Positions 1-5,312 of a stretch of 6,613 nt of DNA are shown in pieces (within the stretch, counting starts at the first letter, position 1; each line of letters opens with the position of its first letter). The stretch comes from JAIUNP01 sp020161975. GTDB lineage: Bacteria > Pseudomonadota > Alphaproteobacteria > Rhizobiales > Beijerinckiaceae. A program made the position numbers and the translations under genes. The stretch spans positions 1 to 6,613 of the forward strand of contig DAIOGK010000053.1 in the NCBI GenBank assembly GCA_036745275.1. Direction: 5' to 3'. Below the pieces are notes generated by a model. It had not been told where the DNA came from. It did no database searches and saw nothing but the letters and a program-made list of their open reading frames with translations.

Positions 1-257
1 TGCGTGGCCGCGAGGCAGACCCGCTCCCTGCATGGATCGACGACGCGATCGAAACGGACCTTGCGCCCATCGTGCGCTTCGCCCGCACATTGAACCGGGA
101 CTTCGATGCGGTCAAAAACGCCATCGAGATGCCATGGAGCAACGGCCAAGCAGAAGGTCAGATTAATCGTCTGAAGACCCTGAAACGCGCCATGTACGGC
201 CGGGCCGGTCCAGAACTTTTGAGGGCAAGAATGCTGCCCCTCCGCCACACAGATTGA
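1..257 (+). CDS. ISL3-family transposase, C-terminal fragment (5' end outside window)
   Basis: The reading frame is open from the left edge (first full codon at 3) and stops with TGA at 255-257, giving about 84 visible residues. The stretch MPWSNGQAEGQINRLKTLKR, followed by AMYGRAGPELLRARML, is the typical end of the DDE transposase domain of ISL3-family enzymes. The glutamate in GQAEGQINRLK sits where the last catalytic acidic residue of the DDE triad is expected. The protein would bind the element ends and catalyse cut-and-paste transposition in the cytoplasm. A complete ISL3 transposase is normally about 400-550 residues, so most of the gene lies to the left. Nothing visible in this part is broken, so the element could still be active, but this cannot be judged from the end alone. 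Confidence 0.88.
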   Translation, partial: RGREADPLPAWIDDAIETDLAPIVRFARTLNRDFDAVKNAIEMPWSNGQAEGQINRLKTLKRAMYGRAGPELLRARMLPLRHTD

Positions 258-267
258 GGCAGAGCCC
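1..267 (+). mobile_element. ISL3-family insertion sequence, right end (partial)
   Basis: Only the right end of the element lies in the window. It contains the C-terminus of an ISL3-type transposase and, just after its stop codon, the bases AGAGCCC at 261-267. Read from the other strand this is GGGCTCT, which fits the GG-(C/G)-TCT start of many ISL3 terminal inverted repeats. Coding similarity to a different family (the beta-CASP nuclease remnant) begins immediately afterwards, so the boundary must lie close to 261-267. ISL3 elements usually duplicate 8 bp of target; the eight bases after 267 (AATTAAGG) would be the candidate duplication. This cannot be checked because the left end is outside the window. 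The exact terminus is uncertain by a few bases. Confidence 0.75.
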
Positions 268-1066
268 AATTAAGGGCTACGCGACACCGATCTATGTCGA
301 CAGTCCGCTAGCGACCAAGGCCACACGCGTCTTCGCCAAGCACCACCGAGAGCTGGAGGAAGGGGCTGTGCTCATGAAGGGGCTGCAATCGCGGCACCTT
401 CATTTCACCGAAACGCGGGAACAGAGCATCGCCCTCGACCGCGTTCATGGGTTCCACATCGTCATTGCCGCTTCCGGCATGTGCGATGCCGGGCGCATTC
501 GGCACCGGCTGAAGAACTGGTTGTCGCGCGATGAGGGCACCGTGCTGTTCACAGGGTTTCAGGCGGTCGGTACCCTCGGCCGCATCCTTCAGGATGGTGC
601 CAGATCGGTGCGCATTCAGGGGGAGGAATTCGCGGTGCGGGCGAGGATCCGTTCGCTGGATCTCTACTCTGGCCACGCAGACGGCACCGAATTGCGCGAC
701 TGGATCAAAGAACGGCTACCGATCCGACATCAGCTTTTCCTAGTCCACGGCGAAGAGGCCGCAATGCAGGGGCTCGCGGCGCGGCTGGACGGGATCGTCG
801 ATGCCCACAATGTCCTGCGGCCGGAACTGGATGAGAGTTTCGTCCTGACCGGAAGCGGCGCACAACACCTTACTAAGGCCGAGCCGCCTCGGATGCCTAC
901 CGCGCAGGTCGCGCGCCTGGACTGGCATAACGATGCGTCGCGCCTGATCCTTGACATCAATGAGGCCCTCCTTTCTAGCGCGGATGAAAAAGCGAGGTGC
1001 GTGCTTATCCGTCGGCTTCAGAAGGCGCTTCGAAACGAGGACGAAGCGGCAGCCAAACCACAATAG
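254..1066 (+). pseudogene. MBL-fold/beta-CASP metallo-hydrolase (RNA-processing nuclease-like), 5'-truncated by the IS
   Basis: The frame encodes the second half of a metallo-beta-lactamase/beta-CASP protein of the CPSF73/YSH1-like kind, a family that includes RNA-processing nucleases. Numbered from the TTG at 254, visible landmarks are YVDSPLA at 14-20, the ASGMCDAGR segment near 73-81, LYSGHADGTEL at 137-147 (the beta-CASP motif B histidine is H141) and LVHGEEAAM at 163-171 (motif C histidine H165), then a C-terminal tail. The N-terminal lactamase half with the HxHxDH metal-binding motif is absent. Full-length bacterial homologues are roughly 450-550 residues, so about half is lost. Family similarity begins around residue 8, immediately after the ISL3 end, which points to disruption by that insertion. 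The TTG at 254 overlaps the transposase stop (TTGA), so the first residues would be IS-derived. A fragment could be translated by coupling to the transposase, but without the metal site it should not be catalytic. The 3' end appears intact. Confidence 0.82.
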
Positions 1067-1137
1067 TCCCTTTCGGGTTTCGCAGCGGCCGGACGTCCGC
1101 GACCCCACGCTGCGTGGCCTCGCGCCGTGACGACGAC
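1067..1137. terminator. Short convergent intergenic gap with small palindromes, possible bidirectional terminator
   Basis: Two convergent genes end here, the nuclease remnant on plus and the permease on minus. The gap holds a 10-bp palindrome CGGACGTCCG at 1090-1099 and a small hairpin CCACG-CTG-CGTGG at 1105-1117. Neither is followed by a clear run of T on either strand. A terminator role is inferred mainly from the convergent position and is weak. Confidence 0.2.
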
Positions 1138-2496
1138 CTAAAAGCTGCCGAACATGCTTCCCAGCACGATGATCAAGGCGCACGCAAGGATTGGGCCCGT
1201 CACCGCCACCATGAAGATGTCGCCGTAGGCTTGGCGATGGGTCATGCCGCAGATGCCCAGAAGCGTGATGACCGCGCCGTTGTGTGGAAGTGTATCGAGA
1301 CCGCCGGTCGCCACCGAAACGACTCGGTGCAGCAGCGCAGGATCGACGCCCTGGGCGACCGCTTGCGCCATCAGCGAAGGCCCCAGCACGTCCAGCGCGA
1401 TCGACATGCCGCCCGATGCCGATCCGGTTATGCCCGCCAGCGCCCCGGACGACAGTGCAGCCGTAAGCACGACATTCCCGCCCGAGAGCCCGTCGAGACC
1501 CTGTCGCAACACCTCGAAGCCCGGCAAGGAAGCGATCACCGCCCCGAAGCCTACCAGACTTGCCGTGTTGAACAGGGGCAGCAAGGCGGACTCCGCCCCC
1601 TCGTTCAGCGTCTTCATCAGCTCTGGCGGACGACTGAGCACAAGCGCCAACACCAGCGCGACCGTCAGCGCCGTGATGACCGACCAAAGCCCGCCCACGC
1701 GCCCGAGATCCGTTTCGCCATACTGGGGCAAGGCAAGATATCCCGTCTGCATCGCAGGCAGCACCACCCAACCCATGGCCAGCGTCACCACCCCGACAGA
1801 CAGGACCGGCGCCACTGCGGCCCAGAACGGCAAGGACACGCCGCGAGACGACGCCGGGGGCAGCTCGGGCGGTGCATCGCCTGCAAGGGCCCGCGCGCGA
1901 TAGCGCAGCCAGATCATGCCCAGCCCCAGCATCGCAACGGCCGCGATCACCCCGAGACCGGGTGCCGCAAAGGGCGTGGTGCCGAAGGTCGTCATCGGAA
2001 TCGCGTTCTGGATCGACGGTGTGCCGGGCAGCGCAGTCATCGTGAAGGTAAAGGCACCCAGTGCGATGGTCGCCGGGATCAGCCGCGCGGGCAGCCCGGT
2101 TTCGGCAAAAAGCGCGCGCGCCAGAGGCCAGGCGACAAAGGCCACCACGAACAGGGATACACCGCCATATGTCAGCACCGCGCAGGCCAGAACCACTGCG
2201 AGGATCGCGTTCGAGGGCCCGACGGCCGTCGCGATGGCGCGCGCCAGGATCTGCGCCGCACCCGAGGCATCCATCACCTTGCCGAACAGCGCCCCCAGCA
2301 GGAACAGCGGAAAGAAGGACACCACGAACCCGCCCGCCGCTGCCATGAAAACCTGCGTATAGGCCGCAAGCACGGGCGCGCCCGCTGCGAGAGCTGCCAG
2401 TCCCGCCAGCAGCGGCGCCAGCACCAGCACGGATAGGCCCGCCCATGCCCCTGCGATAAGCAGCCCAAGCGCCACAAGGATCAGAAGAACCGCCAT
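1138..2496 (-). CDS. GntP-family permease (gluconate/hydroxy-acid:H+ symporter type)
   Basis: A 452-residue, very hydrophobic inner-membrane protein with roughly 12-14 predicted membrane segments, the usual size for GntP-family carriers, which import sugar acids or small hydroxy acids such as gluconate or 3-hydroxybutyrate with protons. Family-like signatures are ALPGTPSIQNAIPM at 155-168, GITGSASGGMSIALD at 355-369 and RVVSVATGGLDTLPHNGAV at 391-409. A hydrophilic loop lies near 198-222. I place the start at the ATG at 2496-2494 rather than further upstream: GGGAGA lies 4 nt ahead of it, the first residues form a membrane helix, and an upstream start at 2562 would add a polar, cysteine-bearing stretch lying inside the apparent promoter. 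No dehydrogenase or kinase gene sits beside it, so the substrate cannot be read from context; the next gene on this side is the convergent nuclease remnant. Citrate or lactate-type carriers of the same superfamily are less likely alternatives. Confidence 0.9.
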   Translation of the reverse strand: MAVLLILVALGLLIAGAWAGLSVLVLAPLLAGLAALAAGAPVLAAYTQVFMAAAGGFVVSFFPLFLLGALFGKVMDASGAAQILARAIATAVGPSNAILAVVLACAVLTYGGVSLFVVAFVAWPLARALFAETGLPARLIPATIALGAFTFTMTALPGTPSIQNAIPMTTFGTTPFAAPGLGVIAAVAMLGLGMIWLRYRARALAGDAPPELPPASSRGVSLPFWAAVAPVLSVGVVTLAMGWVVLPAMQTGYLALPQYGETDLGRVGGLWSVITALTVALVLALVLSRPPELMKTLNEGAESALLPLFNTASLVGFGAVIASLPGFEVLRQGLDGLSGGNVVLTAALSSGALAGITGSASGGMSIALDVLGPSLMAQAVAQGVDPALLHRVVSVATGGLDTLPHNGAVITLLGICGMTHRQAYGDIFMVAVTGPILACALIIVLGSMFGSF

Positions 2497-2519
2497 ACAA
2501 TCTCCCGTTTCTGCGGCGC

Positions 2520-2548
2520 AGCATAGACGGTGCTGGTTCCAGTGCCAA
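2520..2548 (-). promoter_or_regulatory. Predicted sigma70-type promoter of the GntP-family permease
   Basis: On the minus strand, TTGGCA (2548-2543) is followed after exactly 17 bp by TATGCT (2525-2520), a good match to -35 and -10 elements. Transcription would start near 2513, leaving a leader of roughly 15-20 nt that contains the GGGAGA ribosome binding site. The spacer contains CTGG-AA-CCAG, a small inverted repeat that could be an operator. The prediction is from pattern only. Confidence 0.5.
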
Positions 2549-2890
2549 TCTAGACCTTTCAACGCTCGTCAGCATCCGGCATCAAAGGCCGTTGAGCGCT
2601 ATACGGAATGCTGGGGGCACGGCACTTGATTGCTTTCAATGAGGCTGTTCGATGACCCATTCACATCGAAAGGTCGTGTCTGTTTTTGGAATAAGGATTC
2701 TGGTCCTGAGGGGCTGCCCGAGGATGCTTGTTTCGCTTCCTTGTGCCTAGTCGGCCGCCTTTGAAGTTGCCGCTAAGTGGGGTGACACAGGCCGGATTTT
2801 CCGCTCTGGGCCGAAGAGGTCTTGCTCCGCTTCGCAATGCGTTCCATCGGTGCAGCGCCGCATGTGCCAAGCCCCGTCGATGAAATCTCC
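2549..2890. other. Intergenic stretch without a convincing gene; one inverted repeat and one doubtful 41-codon ORF
   Basis: This stretch separates the divergent permease and exported-protein genes and is less GC-biased than its neighbours. It contains an inverted repeat TTCGATG-N9-CATCGAA at 2648-2654 and 2664-2670. A plus-strand ORF at 2639-2764 begins MRLFDDPFTSKG and ends CLVGRL; it has plausible amino-acid composition but no good ribosome binding site. Minus-strand ORFs across the same bases also lack support. It may be the remnant of an older mobile element or of a decayed gene. I recognise no RNA gene in it. Confidence 0.5.
2639..2764 (+). CDS. Possible 41-residue small protein (doubtful)
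   Basis: ATG at 2639 opens a 41-codon frame ending TGA at 2762-2764. The peptide is mixed polar and hydrophobic, with three cysteines and phrases such as RVCFWNKD and GLPEDACF that read more like protein than noise. Against it, no purine-rich ribosome binding site precedes the ATG, the start lies just before the left arm of an inverted repeat, and an overlapping minus-strand frame is equally open. I do not recognise the family. It could be the surviving piece of a larger gene, since the same strand continues to the exported-protein gene through other frames. Confidence 0.22.
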   Translation: MRLFDDPFTSKGRVCFWNKDSGPEGLPEDACFASLCLVGRL

Positions 2891-2920
2891 TTGCTATCGG
2901 TAGTGTTGTTTTGTATCGCC
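2891..2920 (+). promoter_or_regulatory. Candidate promoter/operator box upstream of the exported-protein gene (shared with 3782-3811)
   Basis: TTGCTA at 2891-2896 and TATCGC at 2914-2919 are separated by 17 bp and could be weak -35 and -10 elements. Between them lies GTTGTTTT at 2905-2912. The arrangement TTGCT-N9-GTTGTTTT recurs at 3782-3803 upstream of the winged-helix gene; 20 of 30 aligned positions are identical and the distances to the start codons are nearly equal (56 and 60 bp). A shared regulator binding site is inferred. Confidence 0.4.
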
Positions 2921-2946
2921 GCACCATTATAGTGGGAGTCAGCGTC

Positions 2947-3603
2947 ATGAAGCACAGCGTCCGGACCGCGGCGGCAGCCGCGGCAATCACCGTATCTAGC
3001 CTTGTCGGATCGGTCGAGCCGGCGCAGGCCTATCAGGTCGACTGCGCCATCTTGCTTTGCCTGGCAGGTGGCTGGCCGACATCCGCACCCTGTGCACATG
3101 CACGTGCGGTCTTCATCCGTCGGATCACGCCTTGGCCGATCGAACCTCCCTTGCAGATCTGGCGCTGCCCGATGGGGGCGTCCTTCAACGCCCCTGCCCC
3201 GCTGTCGCCGATGGAGCGGCTATACGGCATCGCCTTCCGGGATGCGCCTCAGTTCAGCACCATCCAAGATCCCCTGCCGCTTGTCCAAATCCAGTCTGAC
3301 GAGCGCGCTGACATCAACATCTCGAGTGATGCCTTCGATTTCGTCCGCAGCATCCGCGTGTTTCACATCCAGTTCAGCCAGCGCCGGAACCGAGACGGCG
3401 ACTGCATCACCTCGGACTCCACTCGCCTCGGCTCCTATGGGGTCCAAGGCGACTATCACTGGACCCGGTCCAGCGTCGCCCAGGTGCCGCCCGCCTCCGA
3501 TCTGCCCAATACCGGACACTGCAACTGGGTGAGTTACCGCTCGGTCTTCGTCGACTGGCGCGATCATGAAGGCAACTACGGCTTCGAAGAAGTCCGCTAC
3601 TGA
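2947..3603 (+). CDS. Exported hypothetical protein with signal peptide and six cysteines
   Basis: A 218-residue protein. Residues 1-28 form a Sec signal peptide: basic MKHSVR, an alanine/valine-rich core, and a signal peptidase I site AQA followed by Tyr29. The mature protein would be in the periplasm or outside the cell. It begins YQVDCAILLCLAGGWP (29-44), followed by an ITPWPIEPPLQIWRCPMG block (60-77). Cysteines at 33, 38, 49, 74, 153 and 192 could form disulfides. The second half is polar and aromatic with no known catalytic motif; no membrane helix follows the signal. I believe the DCAILLCLAGGWP...ITPWPIEPPLQIWRCPM pattern belongs to a conserved but uncharacterised family found in accessory or conjugative DNA of alphaproteobacteria, but this is from memory and unchecked. 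The ATG at 2947 is chosen because GGGAG (2934-2938) lies 8 nt ahead and it starts the signal peptide directly; a TTG at 2911 in frame is less likely. It is a single-gene unit followed by a hairpin. Function unknown. Confidence 0.85.
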   Translation: MKHSVRTAAAAAAITVSSLVGSVEPAQAYQVDCAILLCLAGGWPTSAPCAHARAVFIRRITPWPIEPPLQIWRCPMGASFNAPAPLSPMERLYGIAFRDAPQFSTIQDPLPLVQIQSDERADINISSDAFDFVRSIRVFHIQFSQRRNRDGDCITSDSTRLGSYGVQGDYHWTRSSVAQVPPASDLPNTGHCNWVSYRSVFVDWRDHEGNYGFEEVRY

Positions 3604-3610
3604 ACCCGGC

Positions 3611-3633
3611 CGGGCCTGCATCACGTAGGCCCG
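3611..3633 (+). terminator. Strong hairpin just after the exported-protein gene, possible terminator
   Basis: CGGGCCTGC at 3611-3619 can pair with GTAGGCCCG at 3625-3633 (nine pairs including one G-T) around a five-base loop. It lies 7 nt after the stop codon. No T-run follows, so it is not a classical intrinsic terminator, but it could stop or protect the 3' end of the transcript. Confidence 0.4.
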
Positions 3634-3711
3634 CCTCCGACCCACCTTGCACCGGAGACTGTGCACCGAACCCGAAAAGGGAAACGACGCCAGACCGAAA
3701 AGCCTGACGCC

Positions 3712-3748
3712 GCGCTAGAAGAACCCGTGAACAAGGATCTTCTAGCGC
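3712..3748. repeat. Perfect 11-bp inverted repeat with 15-bp spacer
   Basis: GCGCTAGAAGA at 3712-3722 is repeated as its exact reverse complement TCTTCTAGCGC at 3738-3748. It lies about 95-130 bp upstream of the winged-helix gene, beside other repeats. There is no T-run after it on either strand, so an operator, a protein-binding site of a replication or partition region, or a recombination site is as likely as a terminator. The arms are long enough that chance is unlikely. Confidence 0.6.
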
Positions 3749-3761
3749 ACTGTCCGAACCT

Positions 3762-3811
3762 CTGCAACCAGCAAAGTTGTTTTGCTGGCAAAAAGGTTGT
3801 TTTCTCTCGGC
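3762..3811 (+). promoter_or_regulatory. Repeat-rich control region of the winged-helix gene: inverted repeat plus two GTTGTTTT boxes
   Basis: GTTGTTTT occurs at 3776-3783 and again at 3796-3803, exactly 20 bp apart (about two helical turns). The first copy lies in a perfect inverted repeat CCAGCAAA (3768-3775), GTTGT, TTTGCTGG (3781-3788). The second copy with its flank (TTGCT at 3782-3786, then N9, then GTTGTTTT) matches the box at 2891-2920 in front of the exported-protein gene. The spacing suits cooperative binding of a protein on one face of DNA, either an autoregulator or an iteron-binding replication protein. The binding protein is inferred, not shown. Confidence 0.5.
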
Positions 3812-3841
3812 ATGGGGTCGTCTCTCGAGGAGACACCGACC

Positions 3842-4684
3842 ATGGAACCTACGACCGGTCTGATCTTGCGAAGGATCACACAGACAGACCTATCCGTTTC
3901 CGCCCACAAGCTGGCGACTGTCATTCTCGACGCCATCGCGTGGAAGGAGGGCTACAACGGGCTGTCACGCGGGACGGCCGCCTTCACGCTCGCGGATCTT
4001 GCGTCCAAAATGAGCATCTCGCGCCAGTACCTGACCGAACTGCTGGCGGAACTCGAGGCGTCCGACTTGGAGCTGAGGCGAGAGAAGCCAAACGGCAAGT
4101 TCGCCCCTTGGCTCTTCCGTTTCGCTGCCTTTGACGCAGAGGGGGAAGAGCAGGATGTTGAGTCAGGCACAGGCGACACATCACCATCTAGAGATAAAGA
4201 TAACAAAACTGTATTCTCAGGGCAGATCACCATTGGTGCTGGCTCGAACGTCTTCCAGACCTGCTGGGCCGAGTTGATCAAGGCGGCAAAGAAGGCCCTG
4301 CCCTGCTGGAACGTCGACACGCAGGCGATCTGGGACCGCTTCCTGGCCTTCAACCGGTCTCGCGGAAACGACAGAGTTCCTGCTGGGTTCCTGCTAGGTT
4401 TCATGCGCCGATGGCGAACCTCACCCGGTACGTTCAGCCGACCGGAGGCAGCGCCTACGCCGGAGCGAGCGCCTGATCCGCTTGAGCGGGAGTTGCACGA
4501 TCAGATCAAGGCTGCACCAAGTGGCAACCGGCAGTTTCACGCGTCAGACCTGTGCCGTCTAATCGGGCAAGCGGCTTACGAGGCTCGCATTCTTGATGTC
4601 ATCCGGCAGTTTTGTTGCCCAAGATTCACGGCGACGCTTGCAGTGCACGGGCGTGCTGTGATCGCAGGCGAGATCGCGCGCTGA
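3842..4684 (+). CDS. Winged-helix DNA-binding protein, possible regulator or replication initiator
   Basis: A 280-residue cytoplasmic protein. Residues about 16-40 form a helical lead-in; 48-80 read as a helix-turn-helix (FTLADLASKMSISRQYLTELLAELEAS), with SRQYLTELL as the recognition helix; 80-95 (REKPNGKFAPWLFRF) fit the beta-wing. A polar, low-complexity linker rich in D, E, S and K spans about 98-135 and is visibly more AT-rich in DNA than the rest. A second domain (138-195) contains CWAELIKAAKKALPCW and a basic stretch near 188-192 (MRRWR); a proline-rich link (200-214) and a C-terminal helical part follow. I chose the ATG at 3842 because GAGGAGA (3827-3833) lies 8 nt ahead; the TTG at 3782 lies inside the repeat region. 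The two-domain layout behind iteron-like repeats resembles plasmid replication or regulator proteins, but I recognise no named family. It likely controls its own promoter and perhaps the exported-protein gene. Confidence 0.82.
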   Translation: MEPTTGLILRRITQTDLSVSAHKLATVILDAIAWKEGYNGLSRGTAAFTLADLASKMSISRQYLTELLAELEASDLELRREKPNGKFAPWLFRFAAFDAEGEEQDVESGTGDTSPSRDKDNKTVFSGQITIGAGSNVFQTCWAELIKAAKKALPCWNVDTQAIWDRFLAFNRSRGNDRVPAGFLLGFMRRWRTSPGTFSRPEAAPTPERAPDPLERELHDQIKAAPSGNRQFHASDLCRLIGQAAYEARILDVIRQFCCPRFTATLAVHGRAVIAGEIAR

Positions 4685-4687
4685 CGG

Positions 4688-4698
4688 TGGACTGTCCA
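4688..4698. repeat. Small palindrome between convergent genes
   Basis: TGGAC-T-GTCCA lies 3 nt after the winged-helix stop codon, in the 58-bp gap before the convergent toxin gene. It could form a short hairpin but has no T-run. Function unclear. Confidence 0.25.
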
Positions 4699-4742
4699 TT
4701 TGCACTGAGGCCAGAAGGTGCTCGACCAGGACGATCTTGCGG

Positions 4743-5312
4743 TCAAAGAAGGTCGGCGAACTGCTCCAAATCTGCCACGGTTGCGACCAGGCCTTGCTGG
4801 GTCAGGATCGACAAATACTCGTCAACGGTCTTGGGCGGGTTCTTGAGGCGCGCCCGAACTTTGCGGAGCGCTGAGCACACCAGACCGGGCGCGAGAGACA
4901 GTTGGTTCCGGAAGAAGTCGTCGGGGTGCTGGGTCTCGATACCGAAAGGCGCAAGTGCCTCTGTTGGGAAGTCCTTAAGGTTCTGAGTTACGATGGCGTC
5001 ACACCTTCCAACGATAGCGGCCGCCAGAACGTGCCGATCATCGGCGTCCGGCAGTGTGAGGGCCGGCACCAATGCCTCATAGCCGGTGACCAGACAGTCA
5101 CGTGTCGCCCGGTCCATCAAATCGCGGGTTCGTTCGAGTGCCGCCCGATCCCGTTGAGGTTCGTTGCGCATAAGGGCATCAATCCATTCCCGATGGATGT
5201 CGGCCGTCCACTTGGCCTTGAAAAGGTCCGTGACAGCCAGCTGCATCAGTGCATCGCGCATCGGCGCCGGATATAGCACGTTCGCATCGAACAGGACCGT
5301 ATACTGGCTCAT
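4743..5312 (-). CDS. PIN-domain ribonuclease, toxin of a toxin-antitoxin pair (VapC-like)
   Basis: A 189-residue protein starting YTVLFDANVLYPAPMRDAL, the usual first strand and helix of a PIN domain. Conserved acidic positions expected for Mg2+-dependent RNA cleavage are D9 (FDANVL), E42 (HREWIDAL), D89/D91/D92 (LPDADDRHVLAAA) and N111/D114 (TQNLKDFP). This is the longer PIN type (about 180-190 residues) rather than the 130-residue classical VapC; the extra C-terminal helical part covers about 125-189. PIN toxins cut RNA, often tRNA or rRNA, and stop growth when the partner is lost. The gene starts inside the end of the antitoxin-like gene: ATG and TGA share ATGA at 5312-5309, so translation is coupled and no separate ribosome binding site is needed. 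All key acidic residues are present, so it should be active. The RNA target cannot be predicted. Confidence 0.88.
   Translation of the reverse strand: MSQYTVLFDANVLYPAPMRDALMQLAVTDLFKAKWTADIHREWIDALMRNEPQRDRAALERTRDLMDRATRDCLVTGYEALVPALTLPDADDRHVLAAAIVGRCDAIVTQNLKDFPTEALAPFGIETQHPDDFFRNQLSLAPGLVCSALRKVRARLKNPPKTVDEYLSILTQQGLVATVADLEQFADLL

Noticed and set aside
997..2436. Open frame of 479 codons on the plus strand opposite the permease
   Set aside because: Composition dominated by Arg, His, Gln and Gly, with no hydrophobic core; it is the antisense shadow of the GntP gene.
2532..2548. TGGCAC on the minus strand as a sigma54 promoter -24 element
   Set aside because: The matching -12 element (TGC at the right spacing) is absent; a 17-bp sigma70-type pair fits better.
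740..2575. Open frame of 611 codons on the minus strand across the permease and nuclease remnant
   Set aside because: It is out of frame with the permease, rich in Arg, Gly, Cys and Ala as expected of a shadow frame in high-GC DNA, and has no family signature.
2906..2933. TTGTTT and TATAGT as -35 and -10 elements of the exported-protein gene
   Set aside because: Transcription would then begin after the ribosome binding site, only a few bases before the ATG.
2911..2946. Upstream TTG start for the exported protein
   Set aside because: The ATG at 2947 has a well-spaced GGGAG and begins a proper signal peptide; the extension would put 12 extra residues before the basic region.
2661..2990. Minus-strand frame of 109 codons between the divergent genes
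   Set aside because: No ribosome binding site; it runs into the start and signal peptide of the exported protein on the opposite strand and shows no recognisable family.
3220..3666. Minus-strand frame of 148 codons opposite the exported protein
   Set aside because: Antisense shadow; the plus-strand gene has a start signal, a signal peptide and a coherent protein.
3952..4404. Minus-strand frame of 150 codons opposite the winged-helix gene
   Set aside because: No start signal and serine-rich low-information composition; antisense shadow of a well-supported gene.
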